Part shown: positions 42,712-51,307 of the stretch, piece by piece
Layout: each line of letters begins with the position of its first letter
Numbering within the stretch: position 1 is the stretch's first letter
Position numbers and translations under genes: made by a program
Assembly: GCF_900157385.1 (NCBI RefSeq)
Contig: NZ_LT717698.1
Coordinates: forward strand, 169,312 to 233,311
Source: Mycobacterium terramassiliense
Lineage (GTDB): Bacteria; Actinomycetota; Actinomycetes; Mycobacteriales; Mycobacteriaceae
Reading direction: 5' to 3'
Length of the DNA: 64,000 nt
Notes under the pieces: model-generated
Told to the model about the DNA's origin: nothing
The model's input: the letters and a program-made list of their open reading frames with translations, nothing else
Databases searched by the model: none

Positions 42712-43311
42712 TCAGCGCAGAAGCGCAGGGACGGTGACCGCTTCGAACCGGTCGTATGGGGTGCGACTGCGGGTCACTTTCCCGCGGAGGGCCGCGCCCT
42801 CCCACGCCTCGATGAGCTGGGCGGCGAGCTCCCCCGCATCGAGATCCTCGCGGATGCCACCTGGGCCGCGCTGACCGGCACGCACACACCTCGTGAGCGC
42901 CGCGTCCCAGCGGTCGAGGATGCGGACGAGCTCGGTGCGCACCGGTTCGCTCGACCCGCCCAGCTCGAGCGACAGGTTGCCGACCAGGCAGCCGAGCAGG
43001 AAGTCGCCGGCCTCGTGCTCGTCGGCGAGCGCATGGAAGAAACGTGTGATCCGCTCCCGCGCGGTCCCGTCGGAGCTCAGGATCGGCAGCAGCCGCGCCT
43101 CGAGGTCGGCCCAATAATGTTCGAGTATCGCCGCGGCGAAAGCCTCTTTGCTGTCGAAATACGCGTAAAACGACCCCTTCGGCACGCCGGCTGCGTCGGT
43201 GATGTCTTTGACGCCGCTGGCCGTGAAACCCCGGGCGTGCACGAGTTCGAGCCCCGCCTCGAGCAGGCGGCGACGCACCTCTGGGTTGGGCGGGCGCGGC
43301 ATGGCGACCAT
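42712..43311 (-). CDS. TetR-family regulator
   Basis: A 199-aa TetR protein of the AcrR/NemR type. The HTH is RRRLLEAGLELVHARGFTAS GVKDITDAAGVPKGSFYAYF DSKE. LLGCLVGNLSLEL in the ligand domain contains a Cys of the kind used by electrophile-sensing NemR-like repressors. Start ATG 43311 or 43302 (MPRPPNPEVRR); the longer open frame crosses its own operator and is ignored. It probably represses itself and the isochorismatase operon through the two palindromes. Confidence 0.9.
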   Translation of the reverse strand: MVAMPRPPNPEVRRRLLEAGLELVHARGFTASGVKDITDAAGVPKGSFYAYFDSKEAFAAAILEHYWADLEARLLPILSSDGTARERITRFFHALADEHEAGDFLLGCLVGNLSLELGGSSEPVRTELVRILDRWDAALTRCVRAGQRGPGGIREDLDAGELAAQLIEAWEGAALRGKVTRSRTPYDRFEAVTVPALLR

Positions 43312-43333
43312 AATAGCCGACCGGTCGGCTATT
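43312..43333. promoter_or_regulatory. 22-bp perfect palindrome at the tetR start
   Basis: Two copies of AATAGCCGACC in inverted order abut the ATG at 43311. The core GACCGGTC is shared in form with the site at 42652. This is the expected autoregulatory operator. Confidence 0.75.
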
Positions 43334-43379
43334 TTCGGGGGCGCTGCGAGGAAGCGGCCGATCGCGGCGTAGGCGGCCG

Positions 43380-43613
43380 TCAATACGCTTTGGCGTACCT
43401 ACGTACCAACTCGTCCTCGCCGAAGGTGCTCGTGCGCTGCAGGCCGTTGTCGTCGCGGGTGAAAAAGGTCCACTGCCGCGGAGTGGTCTGGGGCCCACCG
43501 ATCAGTTTCACGGTCAGGCGCAGTTTGGTGTCGCGCAACGTGCCGATGATGTCACCGACCCGGACCTGCGATGGATGGATCTGGGGTGCGTCGCACCAAT
43601 TCTCTATGGGCAT
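43380..43613 (-). CDS. Small conserved protein
   Basis: A 77-aa protein starting at ATG 43613 (MPIENWCDAPQIHPSQVRVG), which has AAAGGA nine bases upstream; the ATG at 43622 lacks that spacing. VGDIIGTLRDTKLRLTVKLI followed by RQWTFFTRDDNG looks like a small beta-barrel. No known domain is recognised. It lies 68 bases upstream of tetR on the same strand. Confidence 0.6.
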   Translation of the reverse strand: MPIENWCDAPQIHPSQVRVGDIIGTLRDTKLRLTVKLIGGPQTTPRQWTFFTRDDNGLQRTSTFGEDELVRRYAKAY

Positions 43614-43893
43614 CTCGTCCATCCTTTGGTTGTTGGGGCAACCCTACTTGGGATTTGCGTTCCGCGCTGGTCACCCGACCGGTCCGCCCGGGCCCCGGTG
43701 GCGTAGCGTCATTGACGAGCCGTTTCGTTGTCCGCGGTGGTCTACCGCCATTCGCGCGGATGACACCCCCGGGCAATGCGATTCCTCCGCTCGACCCGCG
43801 CCCGCGGGGCGGGCGATGCAGAACGCGAAGGACCAGCCCGTGGATCGCACAGCGCCAACCGTTGGTACAGCTCCCAAATCGATCGGCTGAACG

Positions 43894-44343
43894 ATGACGT
43901 ATCCGCGAGCGGGCCGGCGCCGCACCGACCCCGTTCGGCTGTCCGTGGCTCGCCAGTTGGGTGGGGCCATCGACGGTGCATGGTGGCCCCGCGCGGACCG
44001 AATCACCAATGAATTGCCCACTTTGGTCGCGGCCCTGACTCCCCTGCTCGGCGACATCGAGTCCATCAACGTCAACTGGCCACCGCTGCAGCGACCGCCC
44101 GACTTCAATTGGGCGGGTTGGGAACACAAACGCCAGCACGTGATGACGTTGAGCGGCGCTCAGGTACACGTCAACCTCCTGGTCATCCCGTATGCCACCC
44201 ACACCGCGCTCGCCGTGATGGTGTTGCGCCGCGCCGCCGAGCTGCCCGTCGACTCCTGCGACCAAGGCAAGCCCGCGTTCCTGACCGCCGGCCTGATCCT
44301 GCAGGCGGCCCGGCAACAACTCGCCGCGGCGGTCACTGAATAA
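43894..44343 (+). CDS. DUF5994-family protein
   Basis: A 149-aa protein matching the mycobacterial DUF5994 pattern: VRLSVARQLGGAIDGAWWPRA, ELPTLVAALTPLLG, INVNWPP...DFNWAGW, VHVNLLVIPYATHTALAVMVLRRAA. It begins with a basic stretch. The ATG at 43894 is the first after an in-frame stop. Function unknown. The 280 bases upstream hold no other gene. Confidence 0.85.
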   Translation: MTYPRAGRRRTDPVRLSVARQLGGAIDGAWWPRADRITNELPTLVAALTPLLGDIESINVNWPPLQRPPDFNWAGWEHKRQHVMTLSGAQVHVNLLVIPYATHTALAVMVLRRAAELPVDSCDQGKPAFLTAGLILQAARQQLAAAVTE

Positions 44344-44383
44344 CGAGCGGCGCCTGCCGAATTCGTAGTGGCACACTACCGGC

Positions 44384-44929
44384 ATGGCAGCAAGCAATAG
44401 CACGGTCCGGGCGGCGATCCCGGAGGATGCCGCCGGTTGCACGGCGATTTACCGCCCCTACGTTGAGAACACGGCGATCAGCTTCGAGGTGGACGTCCCG
44501 ACGGTGGCGGAGATGGCCGCGCGGATCGCCGCGGCCCGGGCCAGCCATGAGTGGCTTGTCGTGGCGGACGCTGCCGGACGAGTTGTCGGCTATGCCTACG
44601 CGCACGCGTTCAATCCCCGAGCCGCTTACCAATGGTCGGCCGAAACCAGCATCTACATCGATAGCTCACAGCACCGCTCGGGCGCCGGCCGCGCGCTCTA
44701 CACACAGCTACTGCGCCGGCTGGCCGAGCGCGGTTACCGGCGCGCCTTCGCGGGCATCACCCAACCCAACCACGCCAGCAACGCATTTCATCGAGCCTTC
44801 GGGTTTGAAGATGCGGGCCTCTACCGTCGCGTCGGATGGAAACACGACAACTGGCACGACGTCGCCTGGATGCAACTTGACCTGGCGCCGACCGCCGACC
44901 AGGACCGCCCGCCGACCCCAATCAGCTGA
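44384..44929 (+). CDS. GNAT acetyltransferase, phosphinothricin/methionine-sulfoximine type
   Basis: A 181-aa acetyl-CoA-dependent N-acetyltransferase. It begins VRAAIPEDAAGCTAIYRPYV ENTAISFE and carries SAETSIYIDSSQHRSGAGRA LYTQLL (the acetyl-CoA loop) and GITQPNHASNAFHRAFGFED AGLYRRVGWKHDNWHDVAW, which is the pattern of phosphinothricin/L-methionine sulfoximine acetyltransferases. It likely detoxifies glutamate or methionine analogues. Start ATG 44384. It overlaps the convergent SnoaL-like gene by 8 bases. Confidence 0.88.
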   Translation: MAASNSTVRAAIPEDAAGCTAIYRPYVENTAISFEVDVPTVAEMAARIAAARASHEWLVVADAAGRVVGYAYAHAFNPRAAYQWSAETSIYIDSSQHRSGAGRALYTQLLRRLAERGYRRAFAGITQPNHASNAFHRAFGFEDAGLYRRVGWKHDNWHDVAWMQLDLAPTADQDRPPTPIS

Positions 44930-45302
44930 TCGGACCCGTACCCTGTTGCGCAGCAACGTGATACGTTCCGTGGCCCTCGACGACCAGGCCGTCGCTGAAT
45001 CGCAGAACCTCGCTGACCAGACCACCGTCCTGGTTGCGGTACGCGATGACGAGGGTGTCGATGCCCTCGTAGACGGTCTCGACTGCAAACCTCAGGTTGG
45101 CGACGCGTCGCAACGCCTCGGTCCAGTAGTCGCGCAACGCGGCTTTGCCACGAACCACCCCCGCCGTTTCCGGCAGCAGCGCGGCGGCCACCGGCGACGT
45201 GAATACGACGTCGTCCGCGAAATGCCGAAGCACCGACTCCACGTCGTGGGCGTTCCATGCGTCCACCCACTGCTCAGCGAAAGCAACCGCGTCGGGCGTC
45301 AC
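44922..45302 (-). CDS. SnoaL/NTF2-like protein
   Basis: A 126-aa protein with the cone-shaped NTF2 fold: FAEQWVDAWNAHDVESVLRH FADDVVFTSP, VVRGKAALRDYWTEALRR and DGLVVEGHGTYHV. No catalytic pair is obvious. GTG start at 45302. It is divergent from gabD2 and overlaps the end of the acetyltransferase. Possible enzyme or ligand-binding protein of unknown substrate. Confidence 0.85.
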   Translation of the reverse strand: MTPDAVAFAEQWVDAWNAHDVESVLRHFADDVVFTSPVAAALLPETAGVVRGKAALRDYWTEALRRVANLRFAVETVYEGIDTLVIAYRNQDGGLVSEVLRFSDGLVVEGHGTYHVAAQQGTGPIS

Positions 45303-45371
45303 GCTGGAAGACTGTAGTCGCGGCGATAGGCTGGTGCTTTGGACGCCTGTGCATTTCCGAGGGGTAACGAC

Positions 45372-46928
45372 ATGTCCGCACCATCAGCCGAGGTCTTCGA
45401 CCGTTTGCGCCAGCTCGCCGCGATCAAGGACATCAACGCACGCGAGACCAAGACGATCGACGAGGTCTTCACCGGCAAGCCGCTGTCCACGATCCCCATC
45501 GCCACGGCCGCTGACGTCGAGGCCGCGTTCGCCGAGGCCCGCGCCGCGCAGGTCGACTGGGCGAACCGTCCGGTCGGCGAGCGCGTCGACGTCATCGGCC
45601 GCTATCGCGACCTGGTCGTCGAGAACCGCGAGTTCCTCATGGACCTGCTGCAGGCCGAGGCGGGCAAGGCGCGCTGGGCGGCGCAGGAGGAAATCGTCGA
45701 TTTGATGGCGAACGCGAACTACTACGTGCGCGTCGCCGCCGACCTGCTGAAGCCGCGCAGGGTGCAGGCGCTGCTCCCCGGGGTCGGCAAGACCACCGTC
45801 GTCTACCAGCCCAAGGGCGTGGTCGGGGTGATCTCGCCGTGGAACTACCCCATGACGCTGACGGCGTCCGACTCGGTGCCGGCGCTGCTGGCGGGCAACG
45901 CGGTGGTGCTCAAGCCGGACAGCCAGACGCCGTACTGCGCGCTGGCGTGTGCCGAGCTGTTGTACCGGGCGGGCTTGCCGCGAGCGCTCTACGCGATCGT
46001 GCCCGGCCCGGGCTCGGTGGTCGGCACCGCGATCATCGACAACTGCGACTACCTGATGTTCACCGGCTCGACCGCCACCGGCAGGCAACTCGCCGAACAC
46101 TGTGGCCGTCGGCTGATCGGCTTCTCGGCCGAACTCGGCGGCAAGAACGCGATGATCGTCACGCGCGGGGCCAACCTCGACAAGGCGGCCAAGGCGGCCA
46201 CCCGGGCGTGCTTCTCCAACGCGGGCCAGCTGTGCATCTCCATCGAGCGGATTTATGTCGAGAAGGACATCGCCGACGACTTCACCGGCAAGTTCGGCGC
46301 CGCGGTCCGAAACATGAAGCTGGGCACCGCGTATGACTTTTCGGTGGACATGGGGAGCCTGATCTCCGCGAGCCAGCTCGACACGGTGACCGACCACGTG
46401 GACGACGCGAAAGCCAAGGGTGCCAAGGTGATTACCGGCGGCAAGGCCCGGACCGACATCGGCCCGCTGTTCTACGAGCCGACGGTGCTGACCGACGTCA
46501 CACCGGAGATGGAGTGCGCGGCCAACGAGACGTTCGGGCCCCTGGTGTCCATCTATCCCGTCGCCGACGTGGACGAAGCCGTCCAGAAGGCCAACGACAC
46601 CGAGTACGGGCTGAACGCCAGCGTGTTTGCGGGCTCCGCCGCGGAGGGCGAGCAGATCGCCGCCCGGCTCCGGTCCGGGACGGTGAACGTCAACGAGGGT
46701 TACGCGTTCGCGTGGGGCAGCCTCGGCGCGCCGATGGGCGGCATGGGCCAGTCCGGCGTCGGCCGCCGGCACGGGCCCGAGGGCCTGCTGAAGTACACCG
46801 AATCGCAGACGATCGCGGCGGCCCGCGTGTTCAATCTCGATCCGCCGCTTGGCGTTCCGTCGACGCTCTGGCAGAAGTCGCTGGTGCCCGTGGTGCGTGC
46901 GGTGATGAGGCTGCCCGGCCGCAAGTGA
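45372..46928 (+). CDS. gabD2: Succinate-semialdehyde dehydrogenase GabD2
   Basis: A 518-aa NADP-linked aldehyde dehydrogenase, the same length as M. tuberculosis GabD2 (Rv1731). It has ISPWNYPMTLTASDSVPALL AGN, TGSTATGRQLAEHCG, the general base in SAELGGKNA and the catalytic Cys in FSNAGQLCISIER. It should oxidise succinic semialdehyde to succinate. ATG 45372 follows GAGGGGTAA; the open frame upstream is ignored. It stands as a single gene before a DUF4383 gene. Confidence 0.93.
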   Translation: MSAPSAEVFDRLRQLAAIKDINARETKTIDEVFTGKPLSTIPIATAADVEAAFAEARAAQVDWANRPVGERVDVIGRYRDLVVENREFLMDLLQAEAGKARWAAQEEIVDLMANANYYVRVAADLLKPRRVQALLPGVGKTTVVYQPKGVVGVISPWNYPMTLTASDSVPALLAGNAVVLKPDSQTPYCALACAELLYRAGLPRALYAIVPGPGSVVGTAIIDNCDYLMFTGSTATGRQLAEHCGRRLIGFSAELGGKNAMIVTRGANLDKAAKAATRACFSNAGQLCISIERIYVEKDIADDFTGKFGAAVRNMKLGTAYDFSVDMGSLISASQLDTVTDHVDDAKAKGAKVITGGKARTDIGPLFYEPTVLTDVTPEMECAANETFGPLVSIYPVADVDEAVQKANDTEYGLNASVFAGSAAEGEQIAARLRSGTVNVNEGYAFAWGSLGAPMGGMGQSGVGRRHGPEGLLKYTESQTIAAARVFNLDPPLGVPSTLWQKSLVPVVRAVMRLPGRK

Positions 46929-46993
46929 CATTGCCTTGACCTACTACTCGGCGTAGTATTCGGGCGATCCCACCGTGCACAAGGAGGTGCAGC

Positions 46994-47428
46994 GTGAGGT
47001 GGAGTTTCGCCCAGATCGGGCTGCTGATCATTTGTGTTCTGCATGTCGTTCAGGCGGTGATCGGCTTCATCCTCGAGCCGAGCTTCGCCACCGGGCCCAA
47101 TGCGCCGACGGTGCAACTGCTCGGGATGGACTACAACGGCTGGCACGCCGTCGCCGGGCTTGCGCTATTCGCGCCGGGTTTGGTGTTCGCGATGCGCAAG
47201 TCGTGGGCCGTGCTGTATCTGATTTTCGCGGCGATAGCCGGTGCGCTGCCGGGCATTTGGGCGTTCTTCTCGCACCAGGTCGCACTCGTCTTCACGTTTC
47301 CCAACAACACGACCGACGCGGTGGTGCACTTGGTGACCGCCGGCGTGATGCTCGCGGTCGCGGCCGTCCAGATCCGCCTGGACGGTGGATTTCGGAACTC
47401 GCTCGCCGATCTGCGGAAGGCGTCGTAG
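46994..47428 (+). CDS. DUF4383-type four-helix membrane protein
   Basis: A 144-aa membrane protein with four hydrophobic helices (IGLLIICVLHVVQAVIGFIL, GWHAVAGLALFAPGLVFAM, WAVLYLIFAAIAGALPGIWA, AVVHLVTAGVMLAVAAVQI). FPNNTTDAVVHLV between helices 3 and 4 is typical of DUF4383 proteins. GTG 46994 lies behind a strong AAGGAGG. Function unknown. Confidence 0.85.
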   Translation: MRWSFAQIGLLIICVLHVVQAVIGFILEPSFATGPNAPTVQLLGMDYNGWHAVAGLALFAPGLVFAMRKSWAVLYLIFAAIAGALPGIWAFFSHQVALVFTFPNNTTDAVVHLVTAGVMLAVAAVQIRLDGGFRNSLADLRKAS

Positions 47429-47456
47429 CTCGACGCCGGGTACCCGTTGCGTGAAA

Positions 47457-47798
47457 CTACTTGCCGGTGCGCCGTGACCTGATGATGTCGAGGCGCTCCT
47501 TGAGGAGCTCGTCGAGTTCCTCAATCGAGCGGCGTTCGCGCAGCATGTCCCAGTGTGTGCGCGGCACCTTGACCTTCTTGGGTTCGGCCAGGTCACCGTC
47601 CCCGACCAGGTTGCCCTCCAGGCCGTTGCGGCACAGCCAGGTGCCGGGGACCTCGGCGTCGGCGGCAAACGGCATGTCGAACTCGTCGCCGTTGTCGGTG
47701 CGGTACCGTGCGATCTTGCGCGCCGCCAGGTCATGGTTGCGGTCGACCTCGTAGCTCAAGGTCCCGAGGCGACTGCCCCGCATGACGCGATCAGCCAT
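47457..47798 (-). CDS. rbpA: RbpA paralogue, RNA polymerase-binding protein
   Basis: A 113-aa RbpA: MADRVMRGSRLGTLSYEVDR, HDLAARKIARYRTDNGDEF, WLCRNGLEGNLVGDGDLAEP KK, THWDMLRERRSIEELDELL, ending in RSRRTGK. The N-terminal tail, core and sigma-interaction helix of RbpA are all present. Compared with the highly conserved M. tuberculosis RbpA that I recall, it has many substitutions (VMRGSRLGTLSYEV, MPFAADAEVP, an extra residue in GDGDLAEP). It therefore looks like a second, diverged copy rather than the housekeeping gene. Start ATG 47798. Confidence 0.9.
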   Translation of the reverse strand: MADRVMRGSRLGTLSYEVDRNHDLAARKIARYRTDNGDEFDMPFAADAEVPGTWLCRNGLEGNLVGDGDLAEPKKVKVPRTHWDMLRERRSIEELDELLKERLDIIRSRRTGK

Positions 47799-48162
47799 CG
47801 TCGCCACTCCGCCGCTGTTCTGCTTGATCGGCCCTGGCGCGCATCCGACCGGACAAACCAAGGAGATCGTGCTCGCCCAGCCCTCCGGGCAGCGTGTACG
47901 CAAGTTGCCGCAATTCGACGGCGTAGTCGCGCAAATCCTGGCGGAGCTGCGCCTCGAGGGTGGGCATGACTTCTTCCTGTGGCAGGGATTTACTGAGGCG
48001 CTCTGATTCTCGTGCAGCCGGACTTGAGATGTGGGCCGGCCGGCCGTCAAATCTGCAAAACACCAGGCGGTGCTTTTTCGCGTCTCCCAACCGCGCCCAC
48101 CAGCCTACCCTGATGGCGGGCCCGAATTGCCAGGGGACGTGCGCGATGTGAAAGTCAGCCAT
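47791..48162 (-). CDS. Small protein upstream of the RbpA paralogue
   Basis: A 123-aa frame from ATG 48162 (MADFHIAHVPWQFGPAIRVG WWARL), overlapping rbpA by 8 bases. An internal ATG (MPTLEAQLRQDLRDYAVELR) has a good AGGAAG site and could be the true start of a shorter, helical 58-aa protein. The overlap indicates co-translation with RbpA. No family recognised. Confidence 0.55.
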   Translation of the reverse strand: MADFHIAHVPWQFGPAIRVGWWARLGDAKKHRLVFCRFDGRPAHISSPAARESERLSKSLPQEEVMPTLEAQLRQDLRDYAVELRQLAYTLPGGLGEHDLLGLSGRMRARADQAEQRRSGDDG

Positions 48163-48186
48163 CAGGATCGTCCCGGCTTTACCGGA

Positions 48187-49512
48187 CTAGGGCACCAGCC
48201 GAACAAGAGCGGAATAGGACACCGCTGTGTGGATCATTGACTGAATTCTTCTGTGCTGAAGCATGCTTCGACCGTTACGCCGACCGGTCTCCGGACAGGC
48301 GTCGTTACCGCGGCTGAGTATCGCCGTCGCCAATCCACGTCGCCCCCCGTCGTTGCCGACGCTGGATACGTGCGTTTGTTTCACGGCGGTACGGAATCTG
48401 TGTTCGGACGCGGTCTCTGGTGCATCGTCGGAGGTCGCGGAGAGAAACCGGTCCGGCAGCGCCAATTTGCAGATGGTGCGCGCGGTGAGGAGGTACTGGC
48501 GAAGCAATGGACCCGTCGTATACGGAAGGTCGTACGTGCCGCACAGGGCGCGCACCCGCTCGGCGATCTCGGGGTATCGATTGCTTGGCAAGTCGGGAAA
48601 GAGGTGATGCTCGATTTGATAACACAGGTTTCCGCTCATGAATCCCAATACCCGCCCGGCGCGGAAGTTGGCGGTTCCGAGCATCTGCCGGAGATACCAT
48701 TCGGGCTTCGTTTCACCGTCCAGCACCGACGGGGTGAACTTCTCCGCTCCGTCCGCGAAGTGACCGCAAAGGATCACAGCGCAGGCCCAGACATTGCGCA
48801 GCCCGTTGGCAACCACGTTGGCCGCCAGGGTGCGCCACCACCGCCGGCGACTCAGCGCGGGAAACAGCACGTAGTCCTTGCCGATCTGCCCGGCGATCTT
48901 GCGGATCAGCGCCGTCCGGTGAGCGGCCTTGCCGGCGGTCGTCGTCTCCCGCTCCTGCACTGAATACAGGCCGTGTAGCGCGACGCCCCATTCGAACAGC
49001 AGCGCCAGAAGCACCGCGCGCAACGGCTGCAACAACGCGCACGGCCGCCACTCCTCGTCCCGAGTGACCCGCAAGACCCCGAATCCGAGGTCGTCGTCCA
49101 CACCCACGACGTTCGAGAAGACGTGGTGCCGGTAGTTGTGGGAGTTCCTCCACTGCGACGTGAGGCCGGCCATGTCCCACTCCCAGGTGCTGGAATGAAT
49201 TTCCGGGTCGTTCATCCAATCCCATTGACCGTGGGTGATGTTGTGGCCGAGTTCCATGTTCTCGATAGACTTCGCCGCGGCCAGCGCACCGGTTCCGACA
49301 GCCCAGCCAAACGTGCCCTTGCTGGTGCCGACGACGAGTCGTGCCGCGATCTCAAGGGCGCGCTGAAAAGCGATGGCGCGCTTGATGTATGCCCGATCTC
49401 CGGCGCCGAGTGAAGACTCGACATCGCGGCGGATCGCTTCCAGCGCGGCCGCGAGTTCCTCGAGGTCCGTCTCACTCAGATGGGCGTATTCCGGTACCTC
49501 AGTGATGGCCAC
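48187..49512 (-). CDS. DesA3-like acyl-CoA/phospholipid desaturase
   Basis: A 441-aa membrane desaturase with the three His boxes: HNITHG, HNYRHH and QIEHHLFPDLPSNR. The phrases GQWDWMNDPEIHSSTWEWDM and WRNSHNYRHHVFSNV are those of mycobacterial DesA3-type enzymes, which desaturate stearoyl-CoA. The C-terminal 65 residues after DDAPETASEHRF are variable. Start GTG 49512; a perfect inverted repeat at 49514-49530 sits directly upstream, where the ribosome site would be, so the transcript may be leaderless and repressed by operator binding. Confidence 0.9.
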   Translation of the reverse strand: MAITEVPEYAHLSETDLEELAAALEAIRRDVESSLGAGDRAYIKRAIAFQRALEIAARLVVGTSKGTFGWAVGTGALAAAKSIENMELGHNITHGQWDWMNDPEIHSSTWEWDMAGLTSQWRNSHNYRHHVFSNVVGVDDDLGFGVLRVTRDEEWRPCALLQPLRAVLLALLFEWGVALHGLYSVQERETTTAGKAAHRTALIRKIAGQIGKDYVLFPALSRRRWWRTLAANVVANGLRNVWACAVILCGHFADGAEKFTPSVLDGETKPEWYLRQMLGTANFRAGRVLGFMSGNLCYQIEHHLFPDLPSNRYPEIAERVRALCGTYDLPYTTGPLLRQYLLTARTICKLALPDRFLSATSDDAPETASEHRFRTAVKQTHVSSVGNDGGRRGLATAILSRGNDACPETGRRNGRSMLQHRRIQSMIHTAVSYSALVRLVP

Positions 49513-49513
49513 G

Positions 49514-49530
49514 GAATCTCAATGAGATTC
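49514..49530. promoter_or_regulatory. Operator directly upstream of the desaturase start
   Basis: GAATCTCA-A-TGAGATTC is a perfect inverted repeat (8-bp arms) ending two bases before the GTG at 49512. Likely a TetR-type fatty-acid-responsive repressor site; the repressor is not in the window. Confidence 0.6.
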
Positions 49531-49887
49531 GGGCACGATGGCGCGCGGTGTCCTTGCGGCGACGCGCGGCCAGGGAAGTTTTACGAACCGCAGCAATGTG
49601 GGTCCCATCCGATCTGTTTTGGAGGGTTGTACGCGCAACGGGCCAAGGCCCGCGCGGGTCAGGTGAGGGGGGATCTACTCGATCGGGCCACGATCGAGAG
49701 TTGCGTGTGCATTCGCCCGCTCGGCTGCACAGCCGATTCGGACGGCGTCGTCACCCCCGTCACGGGAGCCCGGCGACCCGGCGACCCGCCCGGAACAACC
49801 CGGCCCGGTGGACGGCTGTGCCATGTGTGAGCACCTGCCTATCGCCCCTAGTCGTTAGTTGACCTCCGAGGCTACATGAACTGCGGA
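49531..49887. other. Gap without recognisable gene
   Basis: About 357 bases between the desaturase and the hydrolase. Several short open frames exist on both strands but none has protein-like composition or a ribosome site. It presumably holds the desaturase promoter. Confidence 0.5.
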
Positions 49888-50802
49888 TCAGCCGGCCGCG
49901 ATGCGGTCGATATGGGCAAGGAAGTGCATCAATACCGCATCGGGCGCCTCGAGTTGCGGCCAGTGCCCGATGTCGTCGGCCAGCATCACCACATCGGCGT
50001 CGGGTATCACCTCTTCGTAGCGGCGGGCCATGTGGGCACCGGAGTTGGGGTCGACCGGCCCGTCGATCAACCGCATCGGAACCGCGGTCTGCCGCATGGC
50101 GCGCACCCACCGGTTGCGGTGCGTGTGGCGATCGTTGACGAACCGGCCGACCTTGTGCAGCACCCGGCGGCCGTCGTTGTAGTCCAGGATCTGGTTGAAC
50201 ACGTCCATCATGTGCGGGGTCGGCTTGGTGTTCGGGCCGAACATCTCGCGCAGCGTCGGTTCGAGCAGCCGACGGGCCAGCGGGTTGCCCTGCACGTTGC
50301 TGAGCAGGTCGCCCAATGGGGTGCCCGACATCAGCTTCTGCGCCGCCCGGGGCGTGTAGGCCTCGATGAACATGCCGCCGTTGAGCCAGGTGATCGAATC
50401 GATGCGCCATTCGCCGTACGTCTGTTGGCCGAACTCGTGACGGGCCAAGAGTTCCTGTCCCACCGAATCGCCGATGTCGTGGGCGAGGATGTGCGCGTTG
50501 TCGATGTTCAGGTGCTGTAGGAGCGCCTCGTGCATGTCGGCGTGGTCGTGCACTGAGTATTGGTAGGCCACGGGTTTGGACGAGAACCCCATGCCGATCA
50601 TGTCCGGTGCGATGACGGTGAACCGTTGTGTCAGCGTCGGCCAGATCGGCGCCCAGTCGAAGGTATTGAACGGATAGCCGTGGATCAGCAGCAGCGGCGG
50701 CCCGCTGCCCTCGACCCGGTAGAAGATGTCGAAGCCGAGGTAATCGAAGTACTCTCCGGAGTCCAGCCAGCGTTTCAGGTCAGCGTCCATGACAGTCATC
50801 AT
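49888..50802 (-). CDS. Alpha/beta hydrolase with Asp nucleophile (haloalkane dehalogenase/epoxide hydrolase type)
   Basis: A 304-aa hydrolase. HGYPFNTFDW is the oxyanion segment; AHDIGDSVG carries an Asp at the nucleophile position, as in haloalkane dehalogenases and epoxide hydrolases; ADDIGHWPQLEAP gives the catalytic His. A cap domain lies in between. The true start among ATG 50802, 50799 and 50790 is unclear. It follows the PPOX-type gene by 16 bases on the same strand, so the two probably form an operon. Confidence 0.87.
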   Translation of the reverse strand: MMTVMDADLKRWLDSGEYFDYLGFDIFYRVEGSGPPLLLIHGYPFNTFDWAPIWPTLTQRFTVIAPDMIGMGFSSKPVAYQYSVHDHADMHEALLQHLNIDNAHILAHDIGDSVGQELLARHEFGQQTYGEWRIDSITWLNGGMFIEAYTPRAAQKLMSGTPLGDLLSNVQGNPLARRLLEPTLREMFGPNTKPTPHMMDVFNQILDYNDGRRVLHKVGRFVNDRHTHRNRWVRAMRQTAVPMRLIDGPVDPNSGAHMARRYEEVIPDADVVMLADDIGHWPQLEAPDAVLMHFLAHIDRIAAG

Positions 50803-50818
50803 GCGCCGACCGGGGTGG

Positions 50819-51304
50819 CTAACCATCATTGACGAGGTTCGCGAGGAACGCGGGTAACCGGCCCGCGCCAAAGTCATAGAACCGCGCCCAGCGTGGTTCT
50901 ATCGAGATGCGCACCATCTGCTTATACGTTGAGCGCACGTTGCGCTCGAACTCGGCAAGCTGGGAGCCGTCCATCGACTTTCTCGCTGCTGCGAGGTACT
51001 CGTCGGTGGGGCCGTCGACGGTTTTCAGTGTGGCGAGGCCGCGCACCAACAGGGCCTTCGCCTCTTCTGGCGTGGAGCCGGTGTCGATCGTCAACGCGAC
51101 TTCCGGGCGCGACGACAGCGCGCGGGCTTTGGGGGAAGTCGCCGCGGTGGAGACGACGATGTGTTCGCCGGTCCAGTAGAACCCGACGGGGATGACGCGC
51201 GGGAAGCCATCGTGACCGTTGTAGGCGAGTCGGGCCATCGACCCGGAGAGCAGCGTCTGGGCGTCGGGGTGGCCAAGCTCTCGAGCCAGCTCCTGGGCGT
51301 TCAT
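50819..51304 (-). CDS. PPOX-class flavin/F420 oxidoreductase
   Basis: A 161-aa split-barrel protein: SGSMARLAYNGHDGFPRVIP VGFYWTGEHIVVSTAATSPK ARAL is the conserved cofactor-binding half of PPOX-class proteins in mycobacteria. The C-terminus includes WARFYDFGAGRLP. ATG 51304 follows AAGGTG. The cofactor (FMN or F420) cannot be told from sequence alone. Operon partner of the hydrolase. Confidence 0.85.
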   Translation of the reverse strand: MNAQELARELGHPDAQTLLSGSMARLAYNGHDGFPRVIPVGFYWTGEHIVVSTAATSPKARALSSRPEVALTIDTGSTPEEAKALLVRGLATLKTVDGPTDEYLAAARKSMDGSQLAEFERNVRSTYKQMVRISIEPRWARFYDFGAGRLPAFLANLVNDG

Positions 51305-51307
51305 CAC

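Noticed and set aside
47791..48162. Antitoxin for a toxin-antitoxin pair with RbpA
   Set aside because: RbpA is a transcription factor and the upstream frame shows no antitoxin features; the overlap only indicates co-translation.
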